The notes below the pieces were generated by a model, which ran no database searches, was not told the origin of the DNA, and was given only the letters and a program-made list of their open reading frames with translations. A stretch of 64,000 nucleotides of DNA from Xylona heveae TC161 (Eukaryota; Ascomycota; Xylonomycetes; Xylonales; Xylonaceae): NCBI RefSeq assembly GCF_001619985.1, contig NW_017264197.1, positions 124,001 through 188,000 on the forward strand, in the 5' to 3' direction. The position numbers and the translations under genes were made by a program. Below are positions 35,301 through 49,077 of this stretch, piece after piece (within the stretch, counting starts at the first letter, position 1; the number at the start of each line of letters is the position of its first letter).

Positions 35301-35724
35301 TTCATTGGGCATTGGGCATTGGACATTGGGCATATGGGTAGAGAAGGGCCTATCAATTCTTATTTCATATTCATGTCTTTTTATTTTATTCCATATTTAG
35401 GTCTTTTTTTTTATTTTATCTTTTCAAGGCGTATCACTTCTTTCCTTTCATATTTTCAAGGTGTACCACTTTATCCTATCTGTTATTTATCACGGCGTAT
35501 CACTTTTTATCCAGCCAATTCTCAAGGCGTATTTATTTAATTTTTTTTATATATTTACTCATCCTTTCTTTCTTTATTTATTTTATTTTATTTATCAAGG
35601 TATCTATTCATTCACATTTATTGGGATTGGGAATGGGAATGGGAATCGTCTTTAGGGTGTTAAATTATTTTATTTTATATTACGTTCCCATTATTGTCCA
35701 CATAGGTACCTATTTATTACTTCT

Positions 35725-35777
<53 letters not shown>

Positions 35778-36414
35778 TTCCCCTTTCAGAACTCAAGAAT
35801 TTCCTATCCACCGGCCTTTTTTTTTTTTTTTCAACATGTATTATTTAATCCACACGTATCATTTCTACGTCCGCGCTTACAGCTGGACAATGGACAATGG
35901 ACCATGTAAAAATGGACCAATGGAACAATCGGACCTGTTATTGAAAATGTTATTGAAAATTGGATGGAGCAGAAATTTGGGGAATGTACTAGACTACTAG
36001 TGTATTTTGTTTCAATTTTCGGACAATTGGTAGTTTAATACGCCTAGGCCAAAAGGGGGGCTTTTCTTTCGTTTCTTGAGTACTCCGTATCAGAATGGAA
36101 TAAAAGATTATATAATTTGGAGTGTCTTGTCCTTTTCCTTTGAGAGCAGCGGTGGTAGTAGGAGTACTAGAGCAGTAGTAGGAGTAGGAGTAGTATAGCA
36201 AAATGTTTTAAAATGTATGATATATCATGTGTATATTGTGTGCTATATGAGCCGTATGTGCACTGTAAGAGGGTATCAACTATATACTGACAACAAAAAG
36301 GACAAGACTTTAAGATGATGGATGTAATACTCCCAAGATGATAGGATGACCATGTAGTACTCCAAGACGACAAGATGACAAGATGAAAATATCATATTCG
36401 ATAAAATGTCATAA
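35279..36414. other. Low-complexity intergenic region between convergent genes
   Basis: Very simple sequence: TTTGAG repeats, ATTGGGC repeats (35304-35333), T-rich tracts, a long CT tract (35731-35774), a poly-T run near 35819-35831, and GTAGTAGGAGTA repeats near 36150-36195. No gene is seen. Confidence 0.65.
35731..35774. repeat. CT dinucleotide microsatellite
   Basis: About 20 CT units in a row, the longest simple repeat in the window. Confidence 0.9.
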
Positions 36415-37491
36415 TTAAGACGACAATCCCTGCGTCGCATATGCCCTCCGACGCTCCTTCTCGAGCATGCTCAGCAGGGAAATCAGCACGAGCGCCTCCC
36501 ACGTTTGTCCAGCGGCAAGATCTGTGCGGAACACGAGCTGGCCTCGATCACGCAAATGGAGATTGAAAAGTTTCCTGCTCACAAACTGCGCGACGACTTC
36601 TGACGGATCATGCGCGGGGACAAGCTTGAATGAATCAAAGGGGATTCTTCTGTTCGAGGTTGTTGATGACGAAGAGTGGGCAGTTTTGCGGCGGTGACTG
36701 TCTGTACTGCTGGTCGTAGTTGTGTTGCCGCCGAATACATCTTCTTCCCCTCCACCACCACCTACCACTCCTCCGTCGTCGTCGTCACAAGGAACCTGCA
36801 TGTGGTCGTGATGTGTCCGTTTCCAGACGAATTCGATTTCACGACTAGATCCAGTCTGGCCAAGTGTTCCGTCAATCATATCAGTCGGGATGCGGAAGAC
36901 GAGCTCGCCGCGAGAATAGCCCGGGAGGCCGGCGATTCCCCAAAAGTAGTTTTTGGAAAGGCTCGGAGGGCGCGCGTACTGCCAACTGACGCTGCCTTGG
37001 GTGTCAAGTTCGTCGTAGTTGGTTGAGCCCATGATGCGGGCTGTGTGTGGTTAGTTATTTTCCCTTTTTTTGATTGGGGTGGGGGGAGAAGGAGGATTGG
37101 AGTTAAAGACGGGTGATTATATCAACGTACAGTCGCCATGGAGCATACCGATTTTGATATCGGTGGAATCGTATGGAAATTGAGCTACCGCAAGGACGCG
37201 GCGTCGGTTGCTGCCCCCACGATGCAGCGTTACTGATGGCTGCCCTAGTGTCCAGGAGGATACGTCCGAGTAGTAGACGGGCTTGTTGGGGGTGGACTGG
37301 CCGACTATCAACGGAGAATGCGGCGAGGATGTCGTGATGAGCGAGCTTCTCCCAGTAAGGCCAGTATGATAGATAGACAGCGTCTTGTACCTATCTGGTC
37401 GATATGATGGTGGATCAGGGTACGCCGGCGGCGCATCTTTGAAGTGTTGCAGCTCCATCTCAGCAATATCAACGATATCAGCCCGGATCAT
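36415..37491 (-). CDS. Uncharacterised fungal protein, 328 residues
   Basis: Two exons, 37491-37131 and 37040-36415, give 328 residues. The N-terminus carries a proline/tyrosine-rich stretch (DAPPAYPDPPSYRPDRY), of a kind that can bind WW domains or serve as a sorting signal. A beta-rich part follows: IYHTGLTGRSSLITTSS, SSWTLGQPSVTLHRGG, YFWGIAGLPGYSRGELVFRIP and EIEFVWKRTHHDHM. It is then interrupted by an acidic and Gly-rich insert (DDDDGGVVGGGGGEED) and closed by RQL-type strands and a helix ending SMLEKERRRAYATQ. The repeated beta pattern with small polar turns recalls the Tubby-C/LURP-one-like fold, but I cannot confirm this. No membrane segment is seen. Confidence 0.72.
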
Positions 37492-39080
37492 TTTGATGAT
37501 ACTGCACAGCCAAATGACTGTCTAAAGCTTGTGGCGGTTTGTGTCTTCTTGGGAAAGGGTAGGTGATCGGAGGGATCATTCCTTGACACTTTTTCTTATT
37601 CAATTTATAATGAAAAATTCAGGACTTGATGTTGGATCTGAACTTACGAATCTGATGACAGAAACTGGGGGATGATGCATGTATTATATGCTTTATCCAT
37701 TTGGAAAGAAGTCCAAGACAACATTTCGGACATCATGGGTATCGGAGAACATCACCTCCGAAGAAGCTCAAATGTTTCGCATTTGTCCAAACAGATGCTG
37801 TTATCACATTGCCAAGTCCCGAGGATCCTGGTGTGTAGTGGATACAGCCGATGCGCCATGATGCCATCCCCTGTCGCCTTTCCTTATGCGATGGCAGATG
37901 AGGCTTGGCATTGGTAGTTTGATAAGACAAAGTCTCCAGGTGCGTCATTCAGAGTATCCCATGTGGAGTATCCACTAAATTTCACATCCGCTGCATTATT
38001 AATCTAGGTTGATGAGTACATGGATGCCATAAGGAGGCCTGAAGGATGGAGTCCAGTAATGCTGTGCCGTACACTATTGACGCCGTCTATCTCGGTTGTT
38101 TGTGATGTTGAGCGCGCAAAGGCAGACGACGGAACACTCGGGCCGGCGACAAAACATCGTTAATGAGATATGCTGTCATGTTGCTAGTTTCCGCCCCAAG
38201 CATTAGCTCAAATATTCTTAGACGCATAGGGCATGCGCTTCTGGAAGGTAGATATGTTTCCATCGGAACATATCGGAGAGTTCACATCTCCCACTGCGCC
38301 CGCAGAAGAAGTCTTTGAACAAGAAAAAGTCAATCATTACCAAAACGGACTTGAGGAAAAGGGAACATGAGGCGGTGGTGAGAGGCTTGGGGCCTGCAAG
38401 GTGCCCCCCACGTCTTACTCCACCGGCTCGGTGAAACTTCATTGCGAGAGGGAAGAAAGCCATTGTAGCTGACAAGAGTTTCAACGAATAGAATGAAGAC
38501 AAACAGCGACACGGCACAATACTCGGAGAAACACAGTAACACGAAAGCGTAGCAGGGTAGCAGAAGTTATGTCATGTTTCATCCCTAATATTTCCCAAGA
38601 GATAGGAGGTACTGTCAACCTGTCCTAGGAGGCCTTGTCTAGTTTGCCAGGTTGAGAGATGACGCTGGAGATTCGATTAGACAAGCAATTTCTCATTTGA
38701 TTAGCTGATAATAGAGCAGTTTGTAATTGATATAGTATAAAGATGACCTTTAATTTGAAAGACTTCTTATATGAAGATGCAAAGAGGACGTCTAACAGAA
38801 AGATTGAGAGTTGTCTGGTAATGGGTAGATACTACGGCGGACTAAAGAGAGCTCTTGTGCTAGTCGAGTATAGCTAGGCTTAACTGAGTTATAGTTGACA
38901 CCATAGCGAATGCTAGTTAAAGCATGGTTGAGAGCTATAACTCTGGCAATGAAGGAGCGCGCGGAGAAACGCGTGGGGAAACCGAGATCCGACCTCCGAT
39001 CGATTACCACCGATGAAACCATAACACCAATGTCCAAATACTTTCCACTCCGGCACCGGCCATGATCCGATCAAGATAGT
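37492..39080. other. Divergent intergenic region
   Basis: About 1.6 kb between two start codons that face away from each other. No gene is seen. Small open frames (for example 37672-37917) lack coding character. Confidence 0.5.
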
Positions 39081-40811
39081 ATGCCGTCATGGCTATCTCC
39101 CTCCTCTTTGGCGCGAGTACTATGCTTGCGGTCGTCTCTACCACGAGTCAGCCGCCAATGGCTTCGACCCAGGCAATACTCGACACTCATTGAACCGTCT
39201 TCGCGTGTGGAGCAGGTTGAAATCGAATGTCGCTCAAGCGGACATATCACTTTAGAGTAAATACATTCCCCCACGTCTCAACACTTGTTTTGCACGTATT
39301 AGGTACTAACCTTGCTTTCTTTCAGTATCTTCCATCCAGAAACGAAACCAAACGCGAGCAACTCGAAACCTCGCTCTCCTATCATCTATCTCCCATCTGG
39401 ATTTGACCATGTATATAAGGATCCACGTTCAGACGCGCATTCTCCAAGTCAAATAGACGGCATTTCCTCCTTCTCAAGTCCAACGACGTCCTCAATAAAC
39501 TCCGCCAAAGATGATGCCATTATCTCCGCGTTATCATCCGGCAGCGGGCTTCCTGTCATCCGACTAAACTATAGAACTCTCCACTATCCTCTCCCCATCC
39601 ACGACGTACTCACTGGCTATGACTGGGTGGTCGACAACCTCTGCGAGTCACGCACGCCAATTGGAGTCTGTGGGCAACTTTTAGGCGGAAGTCTCGCAGC
39701 AATGCTCGCCGTAACAGAATGTCAAATGGGACGGACCAGAATTTCTGCTGCGGCCGTGGGGAACCCAATCGTGGACTGGCCGGGGCTCCTGTATGCTGCG
39801 TCATTATCTTCTTCATATACGGCAGCAGCACAAGACAACAATTCCGCTGAATCTCCAACTTCAAGTCCGGACCTGCGCCCCGACTTGTCCGCGGAATCAC
39901 AAGCTTCGTCTGCTCACCATTTACGTCGTCCCGTAAGGTCACGTATCGCATCTACATCTTGGCACAAATACAACCAAACCAGCCAACCCACCGCGTCAGA
40001 AGTTTTAAATCTTCGACGATTCTACTTTGCGCATCAAGATGCGTATTTCGACCCCTTTGTCAGCCCGGCACTCTTCTTTCGTACGCCGGGGATTGATCTG
40101 CTTGATCCTGAGCACCAGGCTGAAATCGAAGCCGACGCTGAAGCTGAAGCCGATTCTCACTTAACCAATCCTACGAGTCCCTCATCAGACACTTCCTCTC
40201 CAGATACCCGTATCTCATCCTCTTCATCCTCATCCTCGCCCTCCCACCCTCCTAACCCCGACACCAACTCCCACATCCAGGGCTACCACGGCGTCATATC
40301 CAACCTGACCAAACGGCGCAAATCTCCACGCAAGTACCCTCCGCCCGGCCTCTCTCTACAACTGCCCCAGTTACGCATCAGTCTTGGCGCACAGAACGTG
40401 CTGCGCGACCAGGGGATTGAATTCGCACAGCTCGTTCGACGGGCACTTGTCACGCAGGAGCGTATGAGCAGGGACATTGGCGCCGTTCATTTCCGCGAGG
40501 TCGAGCATGAGAACGAGTATCACCATGAGCGAGGAAGTCATGGGTATGATGATACTACGTTGGAGACAAGCGATGCGCAGCAACTAGGAGAGCAGGTCAA
40601 AGAGGCCAGAGAAGCTCTGCTCAAGAGCCGCGCAGAGGAGATTGTAAAAGTACAGGAACTTACTGGGTCTGGAGTCTGGGGATACGGATGGGATAGCAGC
40701 GATGTTGGACGGCATGCAGGTGTAAATGGGTCACGTCGAGATGGGGAAGGTGTTGGGGGAGAAGAGGACATTAGAAGAGTCGGGACGTGGTTTGGACAGG
40801 TCCTTTCGTGA
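39081..40811 (+). CDS. Mitochondrially targeted alpha/beta-hydrolase-like protein, apparently without catalytic Ser
   Basis: Two exons, 39081-39256 and 39326-40811, give 553 residues. The short first exon encodes a typical mitochondrial presequence: MPSWLSPSSLARVLCLRSSL, then further Arg, then RQYST, a likely cleavage site near residue 33. The body begins with a strand (VEQVEIECRSSGHITLDIFH) and IIYLPSGF, which would be the oxyanion-loop region, then PVIRLNYRTLHYPLPIHDVL. The segment where the nucleophile elbow GxSxG is expected reads GVCGQLLGGSLAAML, so Leu stands at the Ser position. After a Ser-rich insert come FYFAHQDAYFDPFVSPALFFRTPG and a variable region, and near the end GIEFAQLVRRALVTQERM. 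Conserved fold with lost catalysis is the best reading. The enzyme-free role is unknown. Confidence 0.82.
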
Positions 40812-41148
40812 AATAGCCAGTTGCGGTCTTCAATTGTAAAGAGAAGAACGAGGCTTTTTTTTTTTAATAAAATGACTAAGTCTATGGTATTGCCTTGTTC
40901 GTAGGCAATGCGGAGCAGACGCAACAGATGTCAGATCTGAGAGGATGGGGGGAAAGAGATGTGCAAATATGCAAACGCCCCGTCCTAGATGAGCCATATT
41001 CTATAAATGCAAAAGCCCACTCCTACCGTTTCCCCAAATGCTTCAAAGGTATGAGCAGAATATTGAAGGGTGTAGAGAAAGAATAATTGAAAGGAAATTA
41101 TAAATCATCATGATTTCGTGAGTCTCTTAGGGGAGAAAAGGGCGATAT
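40812..41148. other. Short intergenic region between convergent genes
   Basis: 3' flanks of the hydrolase-like and Old Yellow Enzyme genes; nothing else is seen. Confidence 0.6.
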
Positions 41149-42561
<1,413 letters not shown>

Positions 42562-43815
42562 GGTGTGCGTGCGTAAGAGGCGTATAGAGGTGTTGATTGA
42601 ACGTAGTCAAGGTGGGAACAAGCCGAACTGGATGGGACAAGGATGAAGAGAAGGAAATGGATTTATATTACCCATGGGCCGAGTAAACATGATGACAGCT
42701 TTTGGCATCAAACGTGGGGATGAGCGTTTACTATTGCTTTGTAATGTGAGGATTGAAGTGTGAAAATATCAGAATATTAGTGATACTCCTACAACAAGCT
42801 CGTGTCATCCAGGGGTACGCGATAGCGTTTCATGTTTTTGATTGGCTCGGATAATTTTCGGAAGCATACGATAACGGAGAGATATCGCGTCAGAGGGCGC
42901 TAGTCTTAATATGTCGACAACCTTAATTTTTCTTACGAAAGGCATCGAAAATCATATCAACATTAATCAGCATCCTACTGAAGTGGTGAGCAGAAAAGTT
43001 GTGGAGATAGCAAGATATTATGGAGACAGCAGGGCAACTTCGACTGCTCACCATTTACGACACGAATAGTCTGACGTTGCGCAGTGCTTCTACGAACGAT
43101 TCTTTCCCCATATATTATTACGTATGTCATTTCCACCCTTTCGGCAGTTGAGCCGGGTAAGCTCCTGATCTCGCAAACACTAACCCTTATAGGTTATGCG
43201 ACCGCTCGGCTCCACTTCCTCGCGTAATGATGTCGATGCGCGTGGACTTGCCCTCCACGTAACCTCCCCGCAGTCACAACTCATCCCTCACAACTCACCT
43301 GCTCTCGTTTCTTTTTTTTCTATTTCACCTCGTATTCTTTTCTTCTTTTTGCCCTTTCTTTTTCGATCCTTGGGGCATTGACCCGTTGGTTGCCTTCGGT
43401 TGGAAGCCAGGCCATTTGGCGGCCAGAGCATCCAATAAGTTTTACTCTTATCATGTGACGAGATGACCTTCGCAACACTTGCTCCGTTTGTATTGACGTA
43501 CATAGCTGATCCCGATAGTCCCCGTGTGAATATGCTCTGTATCTGTAACCTTAGTGAATATCTATCCTTTTTGCACTGCCAGATTATATGTACGCTCTCA
43601 AATTGAATGTTTAGCGATTCAAGCCAGAGTGTTTGCTAAATATGTGCAGGACTAGCGTTATTTTTGCCTTTTCTGCCGCATCTTCTTCTAATCCTCCTTC
43701 GTCGTTTCACTCTTCTCAAGTTCATTTACCATCTTATTCCCTTGGTGAACCTCACTGCGTCTTGATCGGTCAGAAGTGTCATTCCTTTCTTATCTGCTTA
43801 TGATAGATTTACTGT
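42562..43815. promoter_or_regulatory. Divergent region between OYE and P450 genes
   Basis: About 1.25 kb. A TATA-like TAATATAAAT lies about 100 bases before the OYE ATG on the minus strand (near 42661-42670). The rest contains no gene I can support. Confidence 0.5.
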
Positions 43816-45621
43816 ATGATATCTTTGTTTGACCGCATCATGGCCAGAATGCTTCCATTTTCCTTGAAATTGTTCGCCTTGTTGGCCGGGGCTGCTTCGA
43901 TTGTCATTGTTCGCCATCTCCCAGGTTACTCTATGCGCAATTCTCATATCTGGACGGCCTTGGTTACCTTTCTTTTCGAAATCTTTGTTTGGGCATTCTA
44001 CAATGTCCTTGTTTACCCTCACTTCTTCAGCCCCCTCCGTCACCTCCCTCAGCCAACGGTATGCAACCCCTGAACTTTGATCCTAAAACAACCATAATGA
44101 TCCACACGATTGCTCACATTCAACAGGGAGGTTCTCTGTTCACTGGTCAACTGGGTCGTATTCTGCGGGAACCGTCTGGTCAACCTGCCAGAGATTGGAA
44201 CCGCACGATCCCACACGATGGTCTGGTCCGCTATCTTGGACTCTTCAACATTGAACGAATCATTGTCTTTAGCACCAAAGGCCTGAGCGAAGTTCTCACC
44301 CAGCGGCCCTACGACTTTGTCAAGCCGGCCCAGGCGCGAAACGTACTCAAACCCTTGACGGGCGTTGGCATCTTGTTAGCAGAAGGTGATGAACACAGGG
44401 TAAAACACTCCTCCTTTTGAAAATCTCCCCCAAATAAACGACACTAAATAACTCTAGTTCCAACGCAAAAATCTCATGCCGGCTTTTAGCTATCGTCACA
44501 TCAAAGACCTCTACCCCACTTTCTGGTCCAAATCGCGGCACGTCGTGCAGGCCATTGGCAATGAAATCGCCAACCGCTCTTCTCAAGACGGGTCGACCGA
44601 CTCTGCAGTGACCATTGAGTTTGCTGACTGGGCAAGTCGGGTCTCGCTCGACATTATCGGGATTGCCGGCATGGGCCAAGACTTCAACGCCATCGACAAC
44701 CCCAACGGCGAGCTCAACAGAGTATACCGACGCATCCTTACTCCTAGCAAGCAAGGCCTGATCCTCTCCATTATCGGCCAATTTCTTCCGCAATGGCTTC
44801 TCCGCGCTATACCGGTCAAGCGCAACGAAGACCTCCGCGAAGCCATCAAAGTGATCCGCAAGACCTCGCTGGCCCTGATCCAGCAGAAAAAGGAGAAACT
44901 CGCACGCAAAGAGCAATCAGGCGTGGACATCATCTCAGTCGCGCTCCACAGCGGAGCATTCAGCGACGAAAACCTGCTCGACCAAACCATGACCTTCCTC
45001 GCGGCAGGACACGAAACCACCTCGGCGGCACTCACGTGGGGCGTGTACGCCATGTGCAAGTATCCCGCCATGCAGACCCGTCTGCGCAAGGAAATCCGCC
45101 AGCGTCTTCCCCCTCTCGACGACGAAACCTGGGCAGACAACATGCAGGCCGAAATGATTGAGGCCTTGCCCTACCTTCGAGCCGTCTGCAATGAGGTCTT
45201 GCGCGTCTATTCCCCGATCCCCATGACCCTGCGTGCAGCTGCCGTCGACACGACTATTCTCGGCCAGCCCATTCCAAAGGGAACCAAGGTTATCGTCTCC
45301 CCGCTCGCGATCAACACGTGCAAGTCCCTGTGGGGCGAAGATGCCGATGATTTCAACCCGGACCGCTGGATGGGAGTCGGCAAGGCCAACTCCGGTGGCG
45401 CGGAGAGCAACTATGCGTTCATGACTTTTCTGCATGGTCCTCGTTCGTGTATCGGCCAGTCGTTTTCCAAAGCCGAGTTTGCCTGCCTGCTCGCTGCAGT
45501 GGTCGGTCGGTTTGAGCTCCAGCTTGCCGATCCGGATAAGCCGATTCATGCCAAGGGCGGCGTTACCATGAAGCCGGCTGGAGGTTTACAGGTCAAGATG
45601 CGGCCCTTGCAGGGGTGGTAG
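43816..45621 (+). CDS. Cytochrome P450 monooxygenase
   Basis: Membrane-anchored haem-thiolate monooxygenase of the endoplasmic reticulum. Three exons, 43816-44058, 44127-44399 and 44458-45621, give 559 residues. Two hydrophobic segments near the N-terminus (about 12-30 and 45-62) are followed by FSPLRHLPQPTGGSLFTG. The I-helix oxygen-binding motif is AGHETTS. The K-helix ExxR lies in CNEVLRVYSP, and the PERF-like DFNPDRWM follows. The haem loop FLHGPRSCIGQSFSKAEF holds the ligand Cys near residue 503. Start choice: the first ATG gives MISLFDRIMARM; a second in-frame ATG at 43840 would remove eight residues. Family and substrate cannot be named safely. Fungal P450s of this type often act in secondary or xenobiotic metabolism. 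Confidence 0.95.
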
Positions 45622-46144
45622 GCTGTAGCATAGCACTTTCGCAGCTGGGATTGTACTATTGTACTTCCCTTGATGCTTCGGTCATCTCTGCCACTGTGCT
45701 CATCATTTGCTTCTATTTAATACTCACTCTTCAGCGCCTCCACGATATGGTCACCTGTCACCTGTCACCTTTCCTTTCTTTTCTTTCTTTTCTTTTCTTT
45801 TTTAATTATTTTTTAATCTTATTTATTTATTTTTTTTCTCGTGCCTATGCATTCTGTTCCTCAATAGCTTTCATACTTTTCATGCCAAGTACTTTATCTT
45901 CTTCCAGGAACATACGCACATTCTACATTCAATTTGTAAATTCTAGGTAGCTGAATAGACAAGTCTACTGATAATTCAACGCCTTACACGCTTTTTTTTC
46001 TTCCCCCTCCCTCCAGCCCCTCTCTGATGCAGCTCGAGCACCAGGGGTATACTGCCGAACCAGGAACTTACATATTTACCTCAAAAGCAACCTTGACTTT
46101 GGAGAACTAGACTTCAAAAAGACTGCATACATCAAAGCCTGCTT
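45622..46144. other. Intergenic region between convergent genes, pyrimidine-rich
   Basis: 3' flanks of the P450 and AIM9-like genes. A TTCTTTTC-type pyrimidine tract lies at about 45772-45838. No gene is seen. Confidence 0.6.
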
Positions 46145-47907
46145 CTAGACATCATCATGATCATCAAACGGAAAATGCTCTTGCACGGCGCGTCGCTCCA
46201 TTTCAGTATTAGAGTACTCCAGCAAACCGGCCTTGACCGTTTGAACAATAGCCCTCGATCTATCATATTGCTCATCATCAGGGACCCAGCCGAGGGAATC
46301 AATGCCAATATATTCCCTCATCTCGGAAAGCTCTTCCAGTCTTTCCTGTTCCTCATCATGTTGGTTGGTGCATTCTCTTATATCTTCCTCTGAATACTTC
46401 ACTGGGCAGTCATCCACAGACTCCGATGTGGACGGTGCATGTTCAAGTCTCATCGGCCAATTCTGACAAGCTTGAACTATTGCGTATTTGAGAGACAGTG
46501 AGTCACCTTCCCACGGCTTCCGGGCACGGTCATAGAGCTGGGCTCGAAGCATGGAATTCTCTTCCCTGAGCGCGTCAAAATGATCTGGCATGTGCTTCAA
46601 AGTTAATGCAGCATAGTAGAAATGGACGAGGCGTCTTCGCATAGTCTCCTTTACCGCCTCTTGTTCATCTTGACCAAGGTCGTCAAAGTCTTCGGGCAAG
46701 TTGACTTCTGGCTTCGCCAATGTTTCCGACAATGGATCGCCCCAGTTTTGGAAATGATTTGGGATGCCAGCGCACAAACAGAGCGGCAAAGCCACTGCAT
46801 ACTGCCAGTCAATGATTCCCACTATCTCACATGAGGAATTTACCAAAATATTACTTGGCGAAAGATCCGGATGGCGCAGAACCGGTCGAGAAAAACGATG
46901 GCCTGAGGGGATTTGTAGATAAGGCGCCAACTGCATATATTCGGAGAGTAATTGGGCGTGGACAGTTGGATATTGCTTCTTAAAGTCGTGCATTTCACGC
47001 AGGTATCGCTCAACATGGAGACGGGGTCTCCCAAACCGTTGGCAAAATGCTATCTCCCGTTTTGCAGGTGCTTCAAAGCAGCCCAGGAACGTCTTCCCTA
47101 AGACTTTTATCAGAAAATAGTTGCCCCAAAGAGAGAGTGAAATAAATACATGGGCCCCGGTCCACGTCCAATGAAGCTCGTTCCTGATTCCACCATTGCG
47201 ATTGCGTGGTTGGACCGATGACCATTTCAGCCTTCAAAGTGGATTGTGGTTCAGGCAACGAAACGCAGATATCCGACGGCTCAAGATCTCTGCGATAGTA
47301 GATACTCCCACTCGCAGGAAACGAGATGCTCATGAATTGTTTCTCCAGACGAACAATTTGTCTCATTATCTTTGTTCGTGTCTTGTTATCCATGGTAAAC
47401 CACTGGTTACTGAGGGGAGTACCATCAACTTTCTCGTAAAGGAGATATTCTGTGCCGACGGTATTGGTATTGACCGGCGAATAACCAATGACTTTAGGTA
47501 CCGGGATACCACACGAGTGCAAGAAGCCTAGTGTGGCTGCTTCACTGGCAATAACATGGTGTTTTGGAACGGTGTGATGGTAGGGAAGCCTAGCAAGGAC
47601 TTCGTAACCGTCATTGAACGTGGCCTGGAGCACACGGTTGAAGCCCCCTTCTGCAAGCTTCTGGATTGAAGCAAGCTCGGAAATATGCCGGTCAGTAGCC
47701 CGGCATATAACAGCTGCAAGAGCATTGACATCAAATTGTATGCGCCGTTCGGCACGACGAAATTCCTCGTTGAATCTTATGTAAAAACAATAATTAATGG
47801 CCAGTCACCGAGGCAATGAAATTGTGTGACACTTACAGGAATCGCCCCGACGTGTACTCAAATAAATTGGTGCCAGTGTACCATGAACTCGTATATCTAG
47901 TATTCAT
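46145..47907 (-). CDS. APH-fold protein of the AIM9-like group
   Basis: A 549-residue member of the phosphotransferase enzyme family resembling yeast Aim9, a mitochondrial protein of unknown function, and its many filamentous-fungal relatives. Three exons: 47907-47837, 47775-47150 and 47097-46145. The group's opening motif FEYTSGRFLFNEE spans the first splice join. The nucleotide-binding lobe has LAEGGFNRVLQATFNDG and EVLARLPYHH. The hinge region has YLLYEKVDGTPLSNQW. Then come WKTFLGCFEAPAKREIAF and the catalytic RHPDLSPSNILV, in which Pro replaces the Gly of HGD, followed by GIIDWQYAVALPLC. The HPD variant is usual in this group. No obvious presequence is visible in the first 25 residues. 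Kinase activity is unproven for the family. Confidence 0.87.
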
Positions 47908-49077
47908 ATGGCCTAATCGGCCTGTTATTCTTGAAAGGAAACCCATACCATAAATTTAGCCTCCAGAATCGAAAATATTCAGAGAAAAAGGTATCTATTG
48001 GTCGTTGCTGTCCAAAATCCAGCATCCCGGTCTTAAATAGAAAATTGAGGAAACCCATATCCATACAGCATGAACGTGGCCGACACTCTGGCAATTCAGC
48101 AGAAGACTGGAAATCAGCGCTCCGATTGGCTGGCCCCGCTCACCGCCCTGGTTCTCCGCTGAGTGTCATATCTAATGCCACCTATGGCAGTGAGAATGCT
48201 ACCGGAATAAGGTATCGTCAGGACGTGCTATGTAAGGAAAGTTATATGCAGCCAAGCGTGACCCGGTAACCCATGGTTATGCTCTGCCCTAACCTCGGAA
48301 GGACGAATTTCTGAATTTATTACAGAAGTTTCTGTTACGCCTCGTCCGCTCCATTCATTCCTGCTTAGTCATCGCTCTGCTTGAAAGTCTGGCGGAGAGC
48401 TTCTAGATAGCTTGATATTATTTTTCATCAATAGTTTACATCCACGGTCTTACAGTATATATACATTATAGATTATTTTGCACATGTTGTAATCAAATGG
48501 TCACTCTATTCCCGGGCTAGATACCTTTATTTTGTATGTTATTTCATTAATACTGTAGTTTACCAAAGATAATGTCGTCAAAAGGAACTCAACGACGCCA
48601 AAAGCAGCAAACCCTGCGTCAAACCCCAACCAAAACCTCTTTGCCCAATGCTCATTCCCACCAAAATCATCCATAAAGCCTCTCCAGTATCATCACCCCT
48701 CTCTCATCAGAAAAGTGCAAAAGGCAAAAGTAACACGGTAACACACAAAAAGCAAAAAAAAAAAAAAAAAGAAAAAAAAGAAAAAAAGAAAGAAACTAAA
48801 TGCAGTGCCACGGAGTGGAGAGTGTAAAAGTCATTAGTCTTAAGTCATAAGTCGCAGACATGTAGCAAACCGTCTAGTCTTTGGACTTTCATTATGATAG
48901 GAACGGGACGAGGAGAGGAAAAGCAAGAAAGGAAGAAAGGAAGAAAGGAAGAAACAAAGAAACAAAGATTAAAAGCCAAAGAGAACGAGAACGAGAACCA
49001 AAAATTCAACCAGAGTCGAAGCAATAGATAGTCCCTCTGCGTCATTCGAGACTTCACGAGCAATAATTAGACGGAAC
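47908..49077. other. Intergenic region with A-rich tract
   Basis: About 1.2 kb. The right part holds a poly-A/GAAA tract (about 48754-48800) and GGAAGAAA repeats (48919-48965), probably within the 3' flank of the next minus-strand gene. No gene is seen. Confidence 0.55.
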
